From positions 558,001 through 622,000 of the forward strand of contig NZ_CP133594.1 of NCBI RefSeq assembly GCF_031312535.1: a DNA stretch of 64,000 bases, read 5' to 3'. The translations under genes and the position numbers were made by a program. Source of the stretch: Methanolobus mangrovi (GTDB taxonomy: Archaea > Halobacteriota > Methanosarcinia > Methanosarcinales > Methanosarcinaceae). Each line of letters opens with the position of its first letter. The stretch's first letter is position 1. Below are positions 8,544 to 17,665 of the stretch, piece after piece. The notes under the pieces were generated by a model that ran no database searches, was not told where the DNA came from, and was given only the letters and a program-made list of their open reading frames with translations.

Positions 8544-9395
8544 ATGAGTGAGGAACTTTTTTACCAGAATCAACTCCAGAACCTGGAAGAGATTAAATCC
8601 ACATATTTTAGTCAGCTTGATGAAGTGGAAAGAAAGCGTGCTGAAATCGCTTTAAAGAAAGAGCAGATTAAAGTTGATGAATCCTTACTTATAGAAGATT
8701 CTAAAAAGATTCGCGAAGCTAAAAAGCTAATTGCGAATGAATATGAAAAGCTCGTAGCTAGAAATGATGAACTGAAGCTAGCGAAGAAGGAATATTCGCA
8801 AAAAAAAGAATTCTTCTCCCAAAAAGCATTGGAACTTGAGTCCTGCCTGAAAAAATATGAACTTGATCAAGAGTCCATTCAAAAAAGAAAGTCAGAGAAC
8901 TACCGAATATTGCGCTCTATATATGAAGAAGAGTTGTCAGTCAATAAAAGGCAAAAAAGGCTTGAAATAACCAAAACTAGACTGGACAGAAAGGCTAGGG
9001 AAATTGCTGCGCAAAAGGATGAGATAGCATCTCATGAAATGGATATAGATATTGATAATGAAAAAATAGAGCGCAGACGTGAATATGTAAAACACCTCAA
9101 TGAGACCCTCACCGTCCGGGAGAAGGAAGTTGAAGTCAGGCAAAATGAACTTTCAGAACTAGTGCGAAAGACTGAAGAGGATATTGGCAAACATGTAACG
9201 ATCCAGAGACAACATCTTAACATGATGACAAAAGATTCAAGGATCGAGCAGCAATTGACATATATCAAAAGTCTTGAAGAAAATATACTTGAGTTAACTA
9301 GTAAACTTGAAAGTAAATCAGAAGAACTCAGGCAAGTTAAGATTTATTCAACTCTGGTTGAGCAGAATCTTGAACTTATCAGAAGAGAAGTCTAG
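8544..9395 (+). CDS. Long coiled-coil protein
   Basis: 283 residues, almost wholly charged heptad-like helix rich in K, E, R, L and I (for example KRAEIALKKEQIKVDESLL and KLESKSEELRQVKIYSTLV). No signal peptide, membrane segment or catalytic motif. Similar charged proteins are annotated as coiled-coil or SMC-like, but there is no nucleotide-binding site here, so only a structural or scaffold role can be suggested. It is a stand-alone gene, facing the large histidine kinase gene with 90 bases between the stops. Confidence 0.75.
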   Translation: MSEELFYQNQLQNLEEIKSTYFSQLDEVERKRAEIALKKEQIKVDESLLIEDSKKIREAKKLIANEYEKLVARNDELKLAKKEYSQKKEFFSQKALELESCLKKYELDQESIQKRKSENYRILRSIYEEELSVNKRQKRLEITKTRLDRKAREIAAQKDEIASHEMDIDIDNEKIERRREYVKHLNETLTVREKEVEVRQNELSELVRKTEEDIGKHVTIQRQHLNMMTKDSRIEQQLTYIKSLEENILELTSKLESKSEELRQVKIYSTLVEQNLELIRREV

Positions 9396-9485
9396 TTTTG
9401 AATACTAAATATCAAGTCAGAACTATTTTACTCTAATTCTTTTGGAAATCTGAGGTTTTATCCTAAGATATACATAATGGTGAAT

Positions 9486-12400
9486 CTAGTTGTTCACTAA
9501 AGAATCCTGATTCTTTATAGTAAATGAAAAAGTACTTCCTTTTCCTTCTTCGCTTTCAAGCCATATCTTTCCGTTATGCAATTCAACAAATTGTTTGACA
9601 AGTGCCAGCCCAAGACCTGTGCCACCATATCTCCTTTTGTTAGATGAATCGACCTGTGTAAAGGGATTGAATATATCTTGTTGCAGATTCAGGGGAATTC
9701 CAATGCCAGTGTCTGATACTGATACCTGAATGTCATCTTCTGTATTGGTGGCAAAAACTGATACCTTGCCGTTATCTGGGGTGAATTTAATAGCATTGCT
9801 GAGCAGGTTGAACATTATCTGTTTGAACTTAACTCTGTCAGCAAATATTTCAACATCTTTTATCTCATTTATTATTTTGAGATCAATATTCTTCTTGCCT
9901 GCCATTGGGTGCATAAATGCCTGTATTTCATTCAATGTGTTGGAAATTGGGAAATTCTCGCAATCAAGTTCCATCTTTCCAGCTTCAATTTTAGAGAGGT
10001 CAAGAATATCATTTATAACTTCCAGAAGATGTCTGCCACTCTTATTTATGTGGTTAACATGTGATATCTGTTTTTCATTCAGCTCACCGAACAATTTAGC
10101 ATCCAATATGTCTGAAAAGCCTATTATAGCCGTAAGGGGAGTGCGCAGTTCATGACTCATGTTAGCAAGGAATTCTGATTTGATACGGTTATTTTCCTCT
10201 GCCAGTATCTTACCTTCAATTAGGGAGTATTCTGCTCTCTTCCTTTCAGTAATATCACTTGCAAACACAATATAGCGATTTTCTGAAAGTTTGGTAGCGT
10301 CCATCCTCATCCAATAGGAAGTTTTGTCCTTATGAATGAAAAGCAGTTCAACTGTAGTAAAGCCAGTGTTTTTAACCTCATAATTACTCTGATATGCTTT
10401 GCGTTGAGATTCCGGGGCTACGAGGTCAAAGCCGGTCATTGTCAGTAATTCCTCTTCTGAATACCCGGTAAGCATAGAGGCAGTCTTGTTAACTTCCAGG
10501 TATTTCCAGTCTTCATCAGCTATAAAAATGGCATAAGGTGCATTTTCAATGTAATTCCTGAATTTACTTTCACTATCTCGCAGAGCGTTTTCAGCTATTT
10601 TTCGTTCAGTGATGTCATGGTAATTCAACATTACTCCATTGATAGCAGGTTCATTTAGAAGGTTGCTGATTGTGAATTCTATCCATTTGTAACTGTCATC
10701 TTTGCAACGGTATCTTGCTTCTGAAGTTACTACAGCTTCTGGCATTTCAAGGAATATAGGATACAATTCCTGTGTATTTTTAAGATCATCAGGATGAATA
10801 TTCTTCCAAGCAGAAACACCTATCATTTCCTCTGGCTTCCACCCGAACCATTTCTCTATATTCGGACTCTTGTATATATTGATACCATCCCTATCTACAA
10901 TCGCGATAACATCAGCACTGTTTGCGATCATGGCACTCTCTTTTGCTTCACTTTCACGCAGATGATTTTCAGCCTGTTTACGCTCAGTGATATCATGGTA
11001 ATTCAACAGTATTCCATTGATGGTAGGTTCATGCAATAGGTTGATAGCTGTAAATTCCATCCATTTGTAACTCCCGTCTTTGCAACAGTACCTTGCTTCT
11101 GAAGTAGATGTAGCATTTTGTTGTTCCAGAAGTCTGGAAAATAATTTTTGTGTTTGTTCCAGGTCATCAGGGTGGATATTTTCCCATGTGGAAACACCTA
11201 TCATTTCTTCTGGCTTCCATCCAAACCATTTCTCTATATTCGGACTTTTGTACCTGTTTATTCCATCTTTATCAATGACGGCTATCACATCGGATATGTT
11301 AGCAATCATTGCGCTCTGTTTTGCTTCGCTTTTCTTAAGTGCTTCTTCTGCTTCTTTCTGTTCGGTTATGTCTCTGAATTCTGTTACTCTTAACTGTTTT
11401 CCTTTATACGGGACTATTTTTGCTTGTACTCTGACGGGATATTCTGTACCATCTTTGCGACATCCTATGACTTCGTAAGCCTCCTCATAGCCTGAGATCA
11501 TATTGTCTATAACTCTACTTCTGAAACTTTCCTCAATAAGCAACAGTCCATCCATTCCAATCAATTCATTGGTGGTGTATCCGGTAATTTCAGAGAGTCC
11601 TTGATTACAGTCGAGAACAAGACCTTTATCGTGAATAGCAATGCCACCAAAAGATGCATTATGAAGTGCTTTGAATCTCTCTTCACTTTCTTTTAGGTCA
11701 TTTTCTGCTTTCCGATGGAAAATATATTCTCCGATGCCATCAGCAATTACCTCAAGAAGATTAATGTCGTCTTCATGCCATTTTCGAGTCTCTGCACAAT
11801 CATCAAATCCTATGAAGCCCCAGAGTTCCTTGCCTGTAAAAATTGGAATAATAAGTATTGAAAGAATGCCTTGCTCAGCGAGAATCGTTCTTTCTGGTTC
11901 CTCAAGTTCTTCTACTACATGTACAAAGTGCTGTCTGGACTCTAAAATAGGGAGCATTGTAGGCGCCCCTTCGTTATATGGCAGATGCTGCAGGTCAGGA
12001 TTGTCTATTTGTGGTTCAATTCCATCAGACACAACCTCATATACCTGCGACATGCAAAGACCTAATTCAGGATTCTCTTCATTTTTGAAAATATATGTCC
12101 TGCTATTTCCCACAGTTTGATGGATTATATCAAGGATCTGCGGTATGAGTTTATCCATGTTGGCAGGTTCGAGTAAAAGGCGCATGCACCTGACTGTTGC
12201 CATCTCATAGTCAAGTCTTCTATTGAGTGATTCTTCAGTATCCTGAAGGCTTTTTCGGGATCTGTTGAGTTCCCTGATGCGGGGGGTGAGGTATGTAAAT
12301 AACAATGAACCTGTAATTAAAACAAAAAACCATCCTTTATAGGTTTGGAGTTGCATATATTGGTCTACATCCAAAGCAAACCATCCCAGGACAATATCTG

Positions 12401-12506
12401 AGCATAAGATCCAGATGCTGGCTACTAATATGTATAGTGCTGTAACTTTCAGAGCCAGATTTTTACCTTTATCAGAGCTATTCATTTCATTAAGATTCCT
12501 TCCCAA
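9486..12506 (-). CDS. Membrane-bound GAF/multi-PAS sensor histidine kinase
   Basis: 1006 residues. Two N-terminal membrane helices (about 20-42 and 57-77) have only a short loop between them, so sensing is probably cytoplasmic. A GAF domain follows (about 90-265), then four PAS domains (about 270-390, 395-515, 520-645, 650-765). The second and third PAS are near copies of one another, offset by exactly 378 bases (126 codons), a recent internal duplication. The kinase core has MSHELRTPL with histidine about 785, N box NLLSNAIKF, DTGIGIP and GTGLGL. No receiver domain and no regulator gene are adjacent. A 297-base AT-rich region with no gene separates it from the divergent exporter gene. Confidence 0.9.
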   Translation of the reverse strand: MGRNLNEMNSSDKGKNLALKVTALYILVASIWILCSDIVLGWFALDVDQYMQLQTYKGWFFVLITGSLLFTYLTPRIRELNRSRKSLQDTEESLNRRLDYEMATVRCMRLLLEPANMDKLIPQILDIIHQTVGNSRTYIFKNEENPELGLCMSQVYEVVSDGIEPQIDNPDLQHLPYNEGAPTMLPILESRQHFVHVVEELEEPERTILAEQGILSILIIPIFTGKELWGFIGFDDCAETRKWHEDDINLLEVIADGIGEYIFHRKAENDLKESEERFKALHNASFGGIAIHDKGLVLDCNQGLSEITGYTTNELIGMDGLLLIEESFRSRVIDNMISGYEEAYEVIGCRKDGTEYPVRVQAKIVPYKGKQLRVTEFRDITEQKEAEEALKKSEAKQSAMIANISDVIAVIDKDGINRYKSPNIEKWFGWKPEEMIGVSTWENIHPDDLEQTQKLFSRLLEQQNATSTSEARYCCKDGSYKWMEFTAINLLHEPTINGILLNYHDITERKQAENHLRESEAKESAMIANSADVIAIVDRDGINIYKSPNIEKWFGWKPEEMIGVSAWKNIHPDDLKNTQELYPIFLEMPEAVVTSEARYRCKDDSYKWIEFTISNLLNEPAINGVMLNYHDITERKIAENALRDSESKFRNYIENAPYAIFIADEDWKYLEVNKTASMLTGYSEEELLTMTGFDLVAPESQRKAYQSNYEVKNTGFTTVELLFIHKDKTSYWMRMDATKLSENRYIVFASDITERKRAEYSLIEGKILAEENNRIKSEFLANMSHELRTPLTAIIGFSDILDAKLFGELNEKQISHVNHINKSGRHLLEVINDILDLSKIEAGKMELDCENFPISNTLNEIQAFMHPMAGKKNIDLKIINEIKDVEIFADRVKFKQIMFNLLSNAIKFTPDNGKVSVFATNTEDDIQVSVSDTGIGIPLNLQQDIFNPFTQVDSSNKRRYGGTGLGLALVKQFVELHNGKIWLESEEGKGSTFSFTIKNQDSLVNN

Positions 12507-12803
12507 TGCTCAGTATCCTTCAAATGATTCTTTAATTCGAATCCTGATTTTTGTGGTAGACAATTAATTTATCAGCAGTGATTTTAAGTAATGATACTTA
12601 AAAACATCAGTTTTTATTCTGATATTTTGAATTTTCATAGTTTATGACACAATTTATTTTGGATTTTCATTTACGGCCCTTTTATTAAACTACAATATAC
12701 ACATGTATATGCTAATCATTTATATAATTTTATAGATATACAAGTTTTACATTGAATATTTAAACAAAACCTTTAAGCCTGTTTAGTAATATGCCACTAA
12801 AAG

Positions 12804-13427
12804 ATGCTGTTTCTCAATGAGTTTCTGGTACTGGGAGTTATTCTTGGTTTTACCGCAGGCATATCTCCCGGACCACTAATGGCAATGACGATATCTGAAA
12901 CTCTTCAGCATGGATCAAGAGCAGGGGTGAAAGTTGCAATATCCCCGTTGATAACAGATATTCTCATAGTCTCTTGTATTCTGTTTTTTCTGTTACGCAT
13001 TGAAAGTCATGATTTGATAATTGCTTTGATATGTTTGTCTGGTGCATTTTACCTGATGTACCTTGGTGTGTCATCATTCAATACCAGCACCATAGATATT
13101 GATATTAGAAAAGAACGTGAAAACTCTTTTAAAAAGGGTATTTTAGTCAATTTCCTGAGCCCTCATCCTTACCTGTTCTGGATAACCATTGGGGGTCCCA
13201 TTTTATTTCAGGCTCTTGATGTTGGTATATGGGGAACTGTTCTATTCGTTGCAGGATTCTATTCTCTTCTTGTAGGGTCGAAGATTATGATTGCAATGGT
13301 TGTAGGAAAATCCAGGTCTTTCCTGAAAAGTAAGTATTATCTTTATATGATTCGTGCTCTGGGCTTTGTTTATTTTATATTTGCCTTATTCTTCATTGAG
13401 CAAGGTTTAGAGTTATTGAGCTTGTAG
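12804..13427 (+). CDS. LysE/RhtB-family amino acid exporter
   Basis: 207 residues, about six membrane helices. The N-terminal GFTAGISPGPLMAM matches the G-x-x-PGP signature of LysE family efflux proteins, and NFLSPHPYLFW matches the second conserved motif (usually NPK followed by a hydrophobic run). Family members export amino acids or related small molecules; the substrate cannot be told from sequence. It is transcribed alone. Its stop codon lies in a repeated motif (13422-13440) found also at 16941. Confidence 0.85.
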   Translation: MLFLNEFLVLGVILGFTAGISPGPLMAMTISETLQHGSRAGVKVAISPLITDILIVSCILFFLLRIESHDLIIALICLSGAFYLMYLGVSSFNTSTIDIDIRKERENSFKKGILVNFLSPHPYLFWITIGGPILFQALDVGIWGTVLFVAGFYSLLVGSKIMIAMVVGKSRSFLKSKYYLYMIRALGFVYFIFALFFIEQGLELLSL

Positions 13428-13440
13428 ACTGTCACTGATT
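13422..13440 (+). repeat. Short dispersed repeat, copy 1
   Basis: TTGTAGACTGTCACTGATT here closely matches 16941-16960 and, in reverse orientation, GTGACTGTCTAC at 46551-46562. It contains the TAG stop of the exporter gene. It resembles an insertion-sequence end, but no transposase accompanies it. Confidence 0.3.
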
Positions 13441-13586
13441 ATCGTTATTTGGATTACCCTTTTGATTACATGATGACAACAGGTTCAATGATTTTGAATT
13501 GATTTTCCTGTTACATAAACATTTAAGCTGATGTAACTTTTAGTCAGGTTAAAGTGCAGACTGCTGTCTGCACTTTGGTCTTTGGT

Positions 13587-14345
13587 TCAGGAAATTACAA
13601 CACCGTATTTTGCAAACACCCTGGCAAATGCTAGCCTGAGATTTTCAGCATTAGTTCTAATTTCTGCTGAATCACCGTTTATTATTGAACTGTTCAGTAC
13701 TCCAATAGCACTGTCAACCTGGGCAAGGGTCTGTTCATATTCTTCATCCGCACTTGCCGGTTTGTCTGCATCTTTTACGTCCTGCCATTCCTGCTCAAGT
13801 GTTGGGATGTATGAAGCAACCCTCTCGGTATCATTCGCATTTGCAAAAGTAATAGCTTCTTCCATTGAGGCATGGAATACTGTAAGGAGGTCGCCCATAT
13901 GGATGACTCCGTTCCTTTCATGCAGACTGAAAAAAAGATCCCTCATGGGTTCAAGCGCAGTATGTGCAGCTTCAATGTCACCGGAAGCAAGCATTTCCTG
14001 TGAGTATGCTGCAATCAGTACCGCTCTTTTGATTTCACTTGTCCAGTTCTTGTCATTGGCATACATTTCAGGTGGTGCTTGTCCATATGTTTCTGATACA
14101 TATGTGAGCTTCTCTACCAGTAAATTAATAGAAGCTTCGGAAGCTGAAGTGTTCTTCTGGCTTGTTGATACAAGAGCTTTGATATATGCTGAATTTGCTT
14201 CTGCCATTATCTGCGCAAACTCAGCTTCATCTACAGTGGCAGCATTAGTATCATCTTCACTTTTAACCTGTTCATCAACGCAACCAGCTACGAGGCAAGT
14301 CAGGAGTATAAGGATAAGGTATAGGGGGAATAACTTTAGTTTCAT
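13587..14345 (-). CDS. Hypothetical helical lipoprotein
   Basis: 252 residues. Signal peptide with lipobox LVAGC gives a lipidated cysteine at residue 22. The mature part is alpha-helical and acidic, with repeated stretches of similar design (ANSAYIKALVSTSQKN, TALEPMRDLFFSLHERNG, GDLLTVFHASMEEA) that suggest a helical bundle outside the membrane, of the type seen in periplasmic metal- or haem-associated helical proteins. There is no decisive motif. Monocistronic, with its own AT-rich upstream region. Confidence 0.7.
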   Translation of the reverse strand: MKLKLFPLYLILILLTCLVAGCVDEQVKSEDDTNAATVDEAEFAQIMAEANSAYIKALVSTSQKNTSASEASINLLVEKLTYVSETYGQAPPEMYANDKNWTSEIKRAVLIAAYSQEMLASGDIEAAHTALEPMRDLFFSLHERNGVIHMGDLLTVFHASMEEAITFANANDTERVASYIPTLEQEWQDVKDADKPASADEEYEQTLAQVDSAIGVLNSSIINGDSAEIRTNAENLRLAFARVFAKYGVVIS

Positions 14346-14570
14346 ATATTTGCTCCATTAAAAACTAAGCTCTATCACAATATAAATTTATGTGGTTTCA
14401 ACGGCCCCAACATTCAATTTGATTCTGAGGTGTGTAGTAATTGACGAGTTAAACAGATAGGAGGATTCAGAGAAAGCGGTCACACCTCAGAACAAATGCT
14501 CACTATACCATTTTCTTATTATATCTAATAGTTTTAATAATTTATGGTATATATTTTAATATATAATCAT

Positions 14571-14927
14571 TTATTTAGAGCTACCTTTCTGGTCTGTATA
14601 TTTAATACCCCATTGAGCCAACGCTTCCAGCACGGGAATAATCGTTCTTCCAAAATCGGTAAGTGAGTATTCGACCCTTGGTGGAATCTCAGGATACATC
14701 TCACGATTGACAATGCCATCATTCTCAAGTTCCCGGAGTTGCTTTGTCAGCATTCTGGGGGATATTCCCGGGAGGACCTGTTGTAGCGAATTATAACGCA
14801 TTGTGTTTTCTTTCAAGTGCCAGAGGATAAGTGGCTTCCATTTGCCCCCTATAACACTAAGTGTAGCTTCTACTGGGCAGCAGCATCTTTGTTCATTCTC
14901 ATTGACTGTTTTATTGTAAGTTGCCAT
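14571..14927 (-). CDS. HxlR-family winged-helix transcriptional regulator
   Basis: 118 residues, the usual length. Typical HxlR features: CPVEATLSVIGGKWKPLILWHL at about 17-38 (only the core is diagnostic: the CP near the N-terminus and IGGKWK), recognition helix region PGISPRMLTKQLRELE and the wing VEYSLTDFGR. Here three cysteines in a row (CCC, about 15-17) precede the PVE motif, which suits thiol or redox sensing. It is divergent from the iron-sulfur flavoprotein gene, 124 bases apart, the common arrangement for this family, so it likely controls that gene and itself. Confidence 0.88.
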   Translation of the reverse strand: MATYNKTVNENEQRCCCPVEATLSVIGGKWKPLILWHLKENTMRYNSLQQVLPGISPRMLTKQLRELENDGIVNREMYPEIPPRVEYSLTDFGRTIIPVLEALAQWGIKYTDQKGSSK

Positions 14928-15051
14928 AGTTTTCCTTACTATACTTTTTGTTAGTTTCTACCAAAAATGAGTGTATGTCATTTAAATATAGCTCTAACAC
15001 ATTAATATCTGAACACTTCTTAATTAAGTAATCATTCATGAATTAAAGGAA

Positions 15052-15615
15052 ATGATCGAAATGAAAGTAGTAGGTTTTGTAGGAAGTCCAAGAAAGAATG
15101 GAAACACTGATGTACTTGTACAGCAGGTCCTTGACGGGGCAGCAGAAGCTGGTGCAGATGTTGAGAAATTCTACATAAATGAAATGAACATAAAAGGCTG
15201 CCAGGGATGCACATACTGCAGAGAAGTTGATGGTTGCAAATTAAAAGATGATATGGGTAAGGTCTATGATGCCCTTAAAAATGCAGATGGCTTTGTATTC
15301 GGTTCCCCTATCTATTTCTTCCAGTTCACAAGTCAGATGCGTCAGGTGATCGACCGTTGCTGGGCACTTGTAAATCCAGATTTCAGTTCTCGTATTGCAG
15401 GTGGGAAGAAAGCTATCATCGTCGGTGCACAGGGTAACCCAGAGCCAGATGCCTTCAAAGGAGTCTTTGATGAATTCACCCAGGTCCTTCAGATGTTCGG
15501 AATGGATGTCAAAGGTACTTTCGTGGATGTAGGTCACCATGCTCCGGGAGAGGTAAAGGAAAACGCCGGGCTCATGGAACAGGCTAAGGTAGCTGGTGCT
15601 CAGATATTTGAGTAA
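15052..15615 (+). CDS. Iron-sulfur flavoprotein (NAD(P)H-dependent FMN reductase family)
   Basis: 187 residues with a flavodoxin-like fold: FMN phosphate loop GSPRKNGNTD near the N-terminus and GSPIYFFQFTSQM for the flavin ring. The compact cysteine motif C-x2-C-x2-C-x5-C (CQGCTYCREVDGC, about 47-59) is that of Isf-type proteins that bind a 4Fe-4S cluster; they pass electrons, often to oxygen or peroxide, in methanogens. Two starts are possible: ATG 15052, or ATG 15061 which has AAAGGA at better spacing. Divergent HxlR regulator upstream; a terminator hairpin follows. Confidence 0.88.
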   Translation: MIEMKVVGFVGSPRKNGNTDVLVQQVLDGAAEAGADVEKFYINEMNIKGCQGCTYCREVDGCKLKDDMGKVYDALKNADGFVFGSPIYFFQFTSQMRQVIDRCWALVNPDFSSRIAGGKKAIIVGAQGNPEPDAFKGVFDEFTQVLQMFGMDVKGTFVDVGHHAPGEVKENAGLMEQAKVAGAQIFE

Positions 15616-15622
15616 TTTTTCA

Positions 15623-15672
15623 ATAAGAGAACATGTATGATGTGCATGTTCCTTTCTTATTCTATTTTTTAA
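15623..15672 (+). terminator. Hairpin terminator of the flavoprotein gene
   Basis: GAACATG (15629-15635) pairs with CATGTTC (15645-15651), extended by AATAAGA and TCTTATT, followed by a T run at 15667-15672. Confidence 0.55.
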
Positions 15673-15797
15673 TTTCCAGTTGTGTTTAAACAGCTGATGA
15701 CGAAATTTATTATATGATGTGCCAAAGTAATTGCCACCGAAGATAACGCCGGTAAAAAATGGCAATTGAATTCTTAAATTAGAATATAATATCTTAT

Positions 15798-16028
15798 TTA
15801 TAATCCGCTAATTTCTGCATCCTGCATGTTCTCGGATAAACTCATAATGTTATTAGTAATGGGGCAGTCTTCAAGTACACTTTCAGCTAAGGAAATAACC
15901 GGTACAGGATTTTCCATTTCAGGGTGTCCACAATAATATGCTGTTCCAACTTTTGTTCTTCCTGGTACTCCGGCACATTTGGAATATAGGGGAATATGTT
16001 TTCGATAGTTGCATGTAGAGCACTTCAT
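15798..16028 (-). CDS. Small cysteine-rich protein, possible zinc-binding
   Basis: 76 residues. Cysteines are placed as C-x2-C near the start (MKCSTCNYRK), then single cysteines at about 18, 33 and 54, with a CGHP motif, which suggests one bound metal ion. The start ATG is immediately preceded by an AT-rich promoter region. No family is recognised with certainty; short proteins of this look are common in methanogens and unnamed. Monocistronic. Confidence 0.6.
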   Translation of the reverse strand: MKCSTCNYRKHIPLYSKCAGVPGRTKVGTAYYCGHPEMENPVPVISLAESVLEDCPITNNIMSLSENMQDAEISGL

Positions 16029-16462
16029 TTTTAATCATCCATTTGTTGGTGTTATGATGTACTTGTCACGTTCTTACAATTAATTATTATATCTGGCTTA
16101 ATGTGACTAATATATCGGCACTGTAAAATATATTTATGTATTAATTATTATATGTATTGTTTTATTCTTCTATTATATTTATCTCAATCCCTTCATAGCA
16201 TGTCTATTATTATATCACAATGTATATTTTTTATTATTTAGTACATTACTTCATACAGTATGTCTGATAATATAATAATTGGCAAATGAGGGGCATGATT
16301 TACCACGACCTTCTCATCAGTGTATCAACCACCAACCAACCAGTTTTCCATACATTGAGATTACTGTGCTCCCCAACTGCAATTAAGTACTAATTCCGCT
16401 CATGTGTTCAAAGCAACAATAAGAAATGATATGGGTATATTATTTTATAATGAGGATTAGTA
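16029..16462. other. AT-rich intergenic region
   Basis: About 430 bases with no coding frame. Two loosely repeated blocks of the form TTCATA-x3-TATGTC followed by TATTATAT-like sequence (near 16193 and 16252) are the only visible structure. Confidence 0.4.
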
Positions 16463-16900
16463 ATGGAAAAAAGTCACTCTTATGTGCTAATGATCATTGT
16501 TATTGCTTTTTTAATAAGTCTCAGTACTAACATGTGGTCATGCGGACCTGTACAGATAGAAGGTTTATTTTTGGTTGATGGCTCATCTTCTATTGGCTCG
16601 TCTGATGCGAATGATTCCAACAATATCTTTTCATACAGTTTTACTCTTTACAACAGCGGATCAAATGACATTTATATCACGACCATTGAACCGGTACTTT
16701 CACAAAGTCCGTATATTGTTTCATCACAGGATTCTCTTCGTCAGGAAATAAACAAACTTGTAGTATCAGGTTCTTATGTTATAGTCGAAGGGACCATTGA
16801 ACTGACTGGAAATGTATCAAAGGAAGAGATAATGAATTTAGAACCAATTGTTCATGTAAATGTTTCTTCCACAGAAACGATTCCCTATTTCAATTATTGA
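16463..16900 (+). CDS. Hypothetical exported protein
   Basis: 145 residues with an N-terminal hydrophobic signal or anchor helix (about 8-21). The rest is strand-rich (FSYSFTLYNSGSNDIYIT, VIVEGTIELTGNVSKEEI) and resembles a single Ig-like or conserved archaeal surface domain that describes intrinsic contributions to cell-surface proteins. The cysteine at 27 is not in a good lipobox. Function unknown. Confidence 0.55.
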   Translation: MEKSHSYVLMIIVIAFLISLSTNMWSCGPVQIEGLFLVDGSSSIGSSDANDSNNIFSYSFTLYNSGSNDIYITTIEPVLSQSPYIVSSQDSLRQEINKLVVSGSYVIVEGTIELTGNVSKEEIMNLEPIVHVNVSSTETIPYFNY

Positions 16901-16940
16901 ATATGTGGTGTCCACGATACTTATGATAATTCTTAAGGGT

Positions 16941-16960
16941 TTGTAGACAATCACTGATAT
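16941..16960 (+). repeat. Short dispersed repeat, copy 2
   Basis: TTGTAGACAATCACTGATAT matches 13422-13440 at 16 or more of 19 positions. Both copies lie just after the end of a gene. Confidence 0.3.
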
Positions 16961-17004
16961 ATGATTAAATGCCATAAGCCTCATTATAGGCAGCAGGTGT
17001 TAAA

Positions 17005-17460
17005 ATGAAGCTTGAACAAAATGATAAGGATAGGATAGTATCAATAGTTGCATCCCGCTATTTTGCGGAACAGGGATGGAAATGGATAGATCTTAATGCT
17101 GAGGTTTCAAAGATACACAAGGCATATGATGACCTCAGGGACCAGTATGCTGCTTATCCTTATATGAGCAGGGACTGGTATGTGAGTAATTCTGCTACCA
17201 AAAGTATTCACATGTGTGAGAACTGGGATGAACTAAATGAGCTTGTGGAGTTTCTGAATGCTTATGGTCAGCATTTTGATTTCCTTATTAAGGATACAAA
17301 GAAATCATTATGTATAGCAAGCACAGATGGGTATCTGACATCTGATGAAAAAAATGCTATATCTACTGCACGAAGATCCCGATATAATGTCTTTGTTTTC
17401 AGGGTAGATGTACCTGATGCAATTGACTTTGAGCTCATGCAGATAGGTGGCGGAGTATAA
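17005..17460 (+). CDS. Hypothetical protein
   Basis: 151 residues, not recognised. It has no membrane segment. The middle is rich in aromatic residues (QYAAYPYMSRDWYVSN) and the C-terminal half alternates strands and helices (FDFLIKDTKKSLCIAS, then NVFVFRVDVPD), which has the look of a small alpha/beta domain. The ATG at 17005 follows GGTG at suitable spacing. It stands alone before the pyrophosphatase gene, with a weak hairpin (17477-17499) after it. Confidence 0.6.
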   Translation: MKLEQNDKDRIVSIVASRYFAEQGWKWIDLNAEVSKIHKAYDDLRDQYAAYPYMSRDWYVSNSATKSIHMCENWDELNELVEFLNAYGQHFDFLIKDTKKSLCIASTDGYLTSDEKNAISTARRSRYNVFVFRVDVPDAIDFELMQIGGGV

Positions 17461-17665
17461 TCAGCACTATTCTATCGACACATTCATATTATGTGTGTCC
17501 TATTGCAGCCTACTTTTATATAGTATATATCTGTATTATACCCGACGTGGTTACAATTATGTAGTAACTCATTCTGTCAATGATTTACTACTTTATGAAT
17601 ATTTATAGAAGTAAAGTTGACTAAAATCTAGCATTAAAATAAACTATATTGAGAGGAGTTTTAAT

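Noticed and set aside
13582-14361. 259-codon frame opposite the lipoprotein gene
   Set aside because: The minus-strand frame has a signal peptide and lipobox and a start near a promoter; the plus-strand frame is its complement and has no family pattern.
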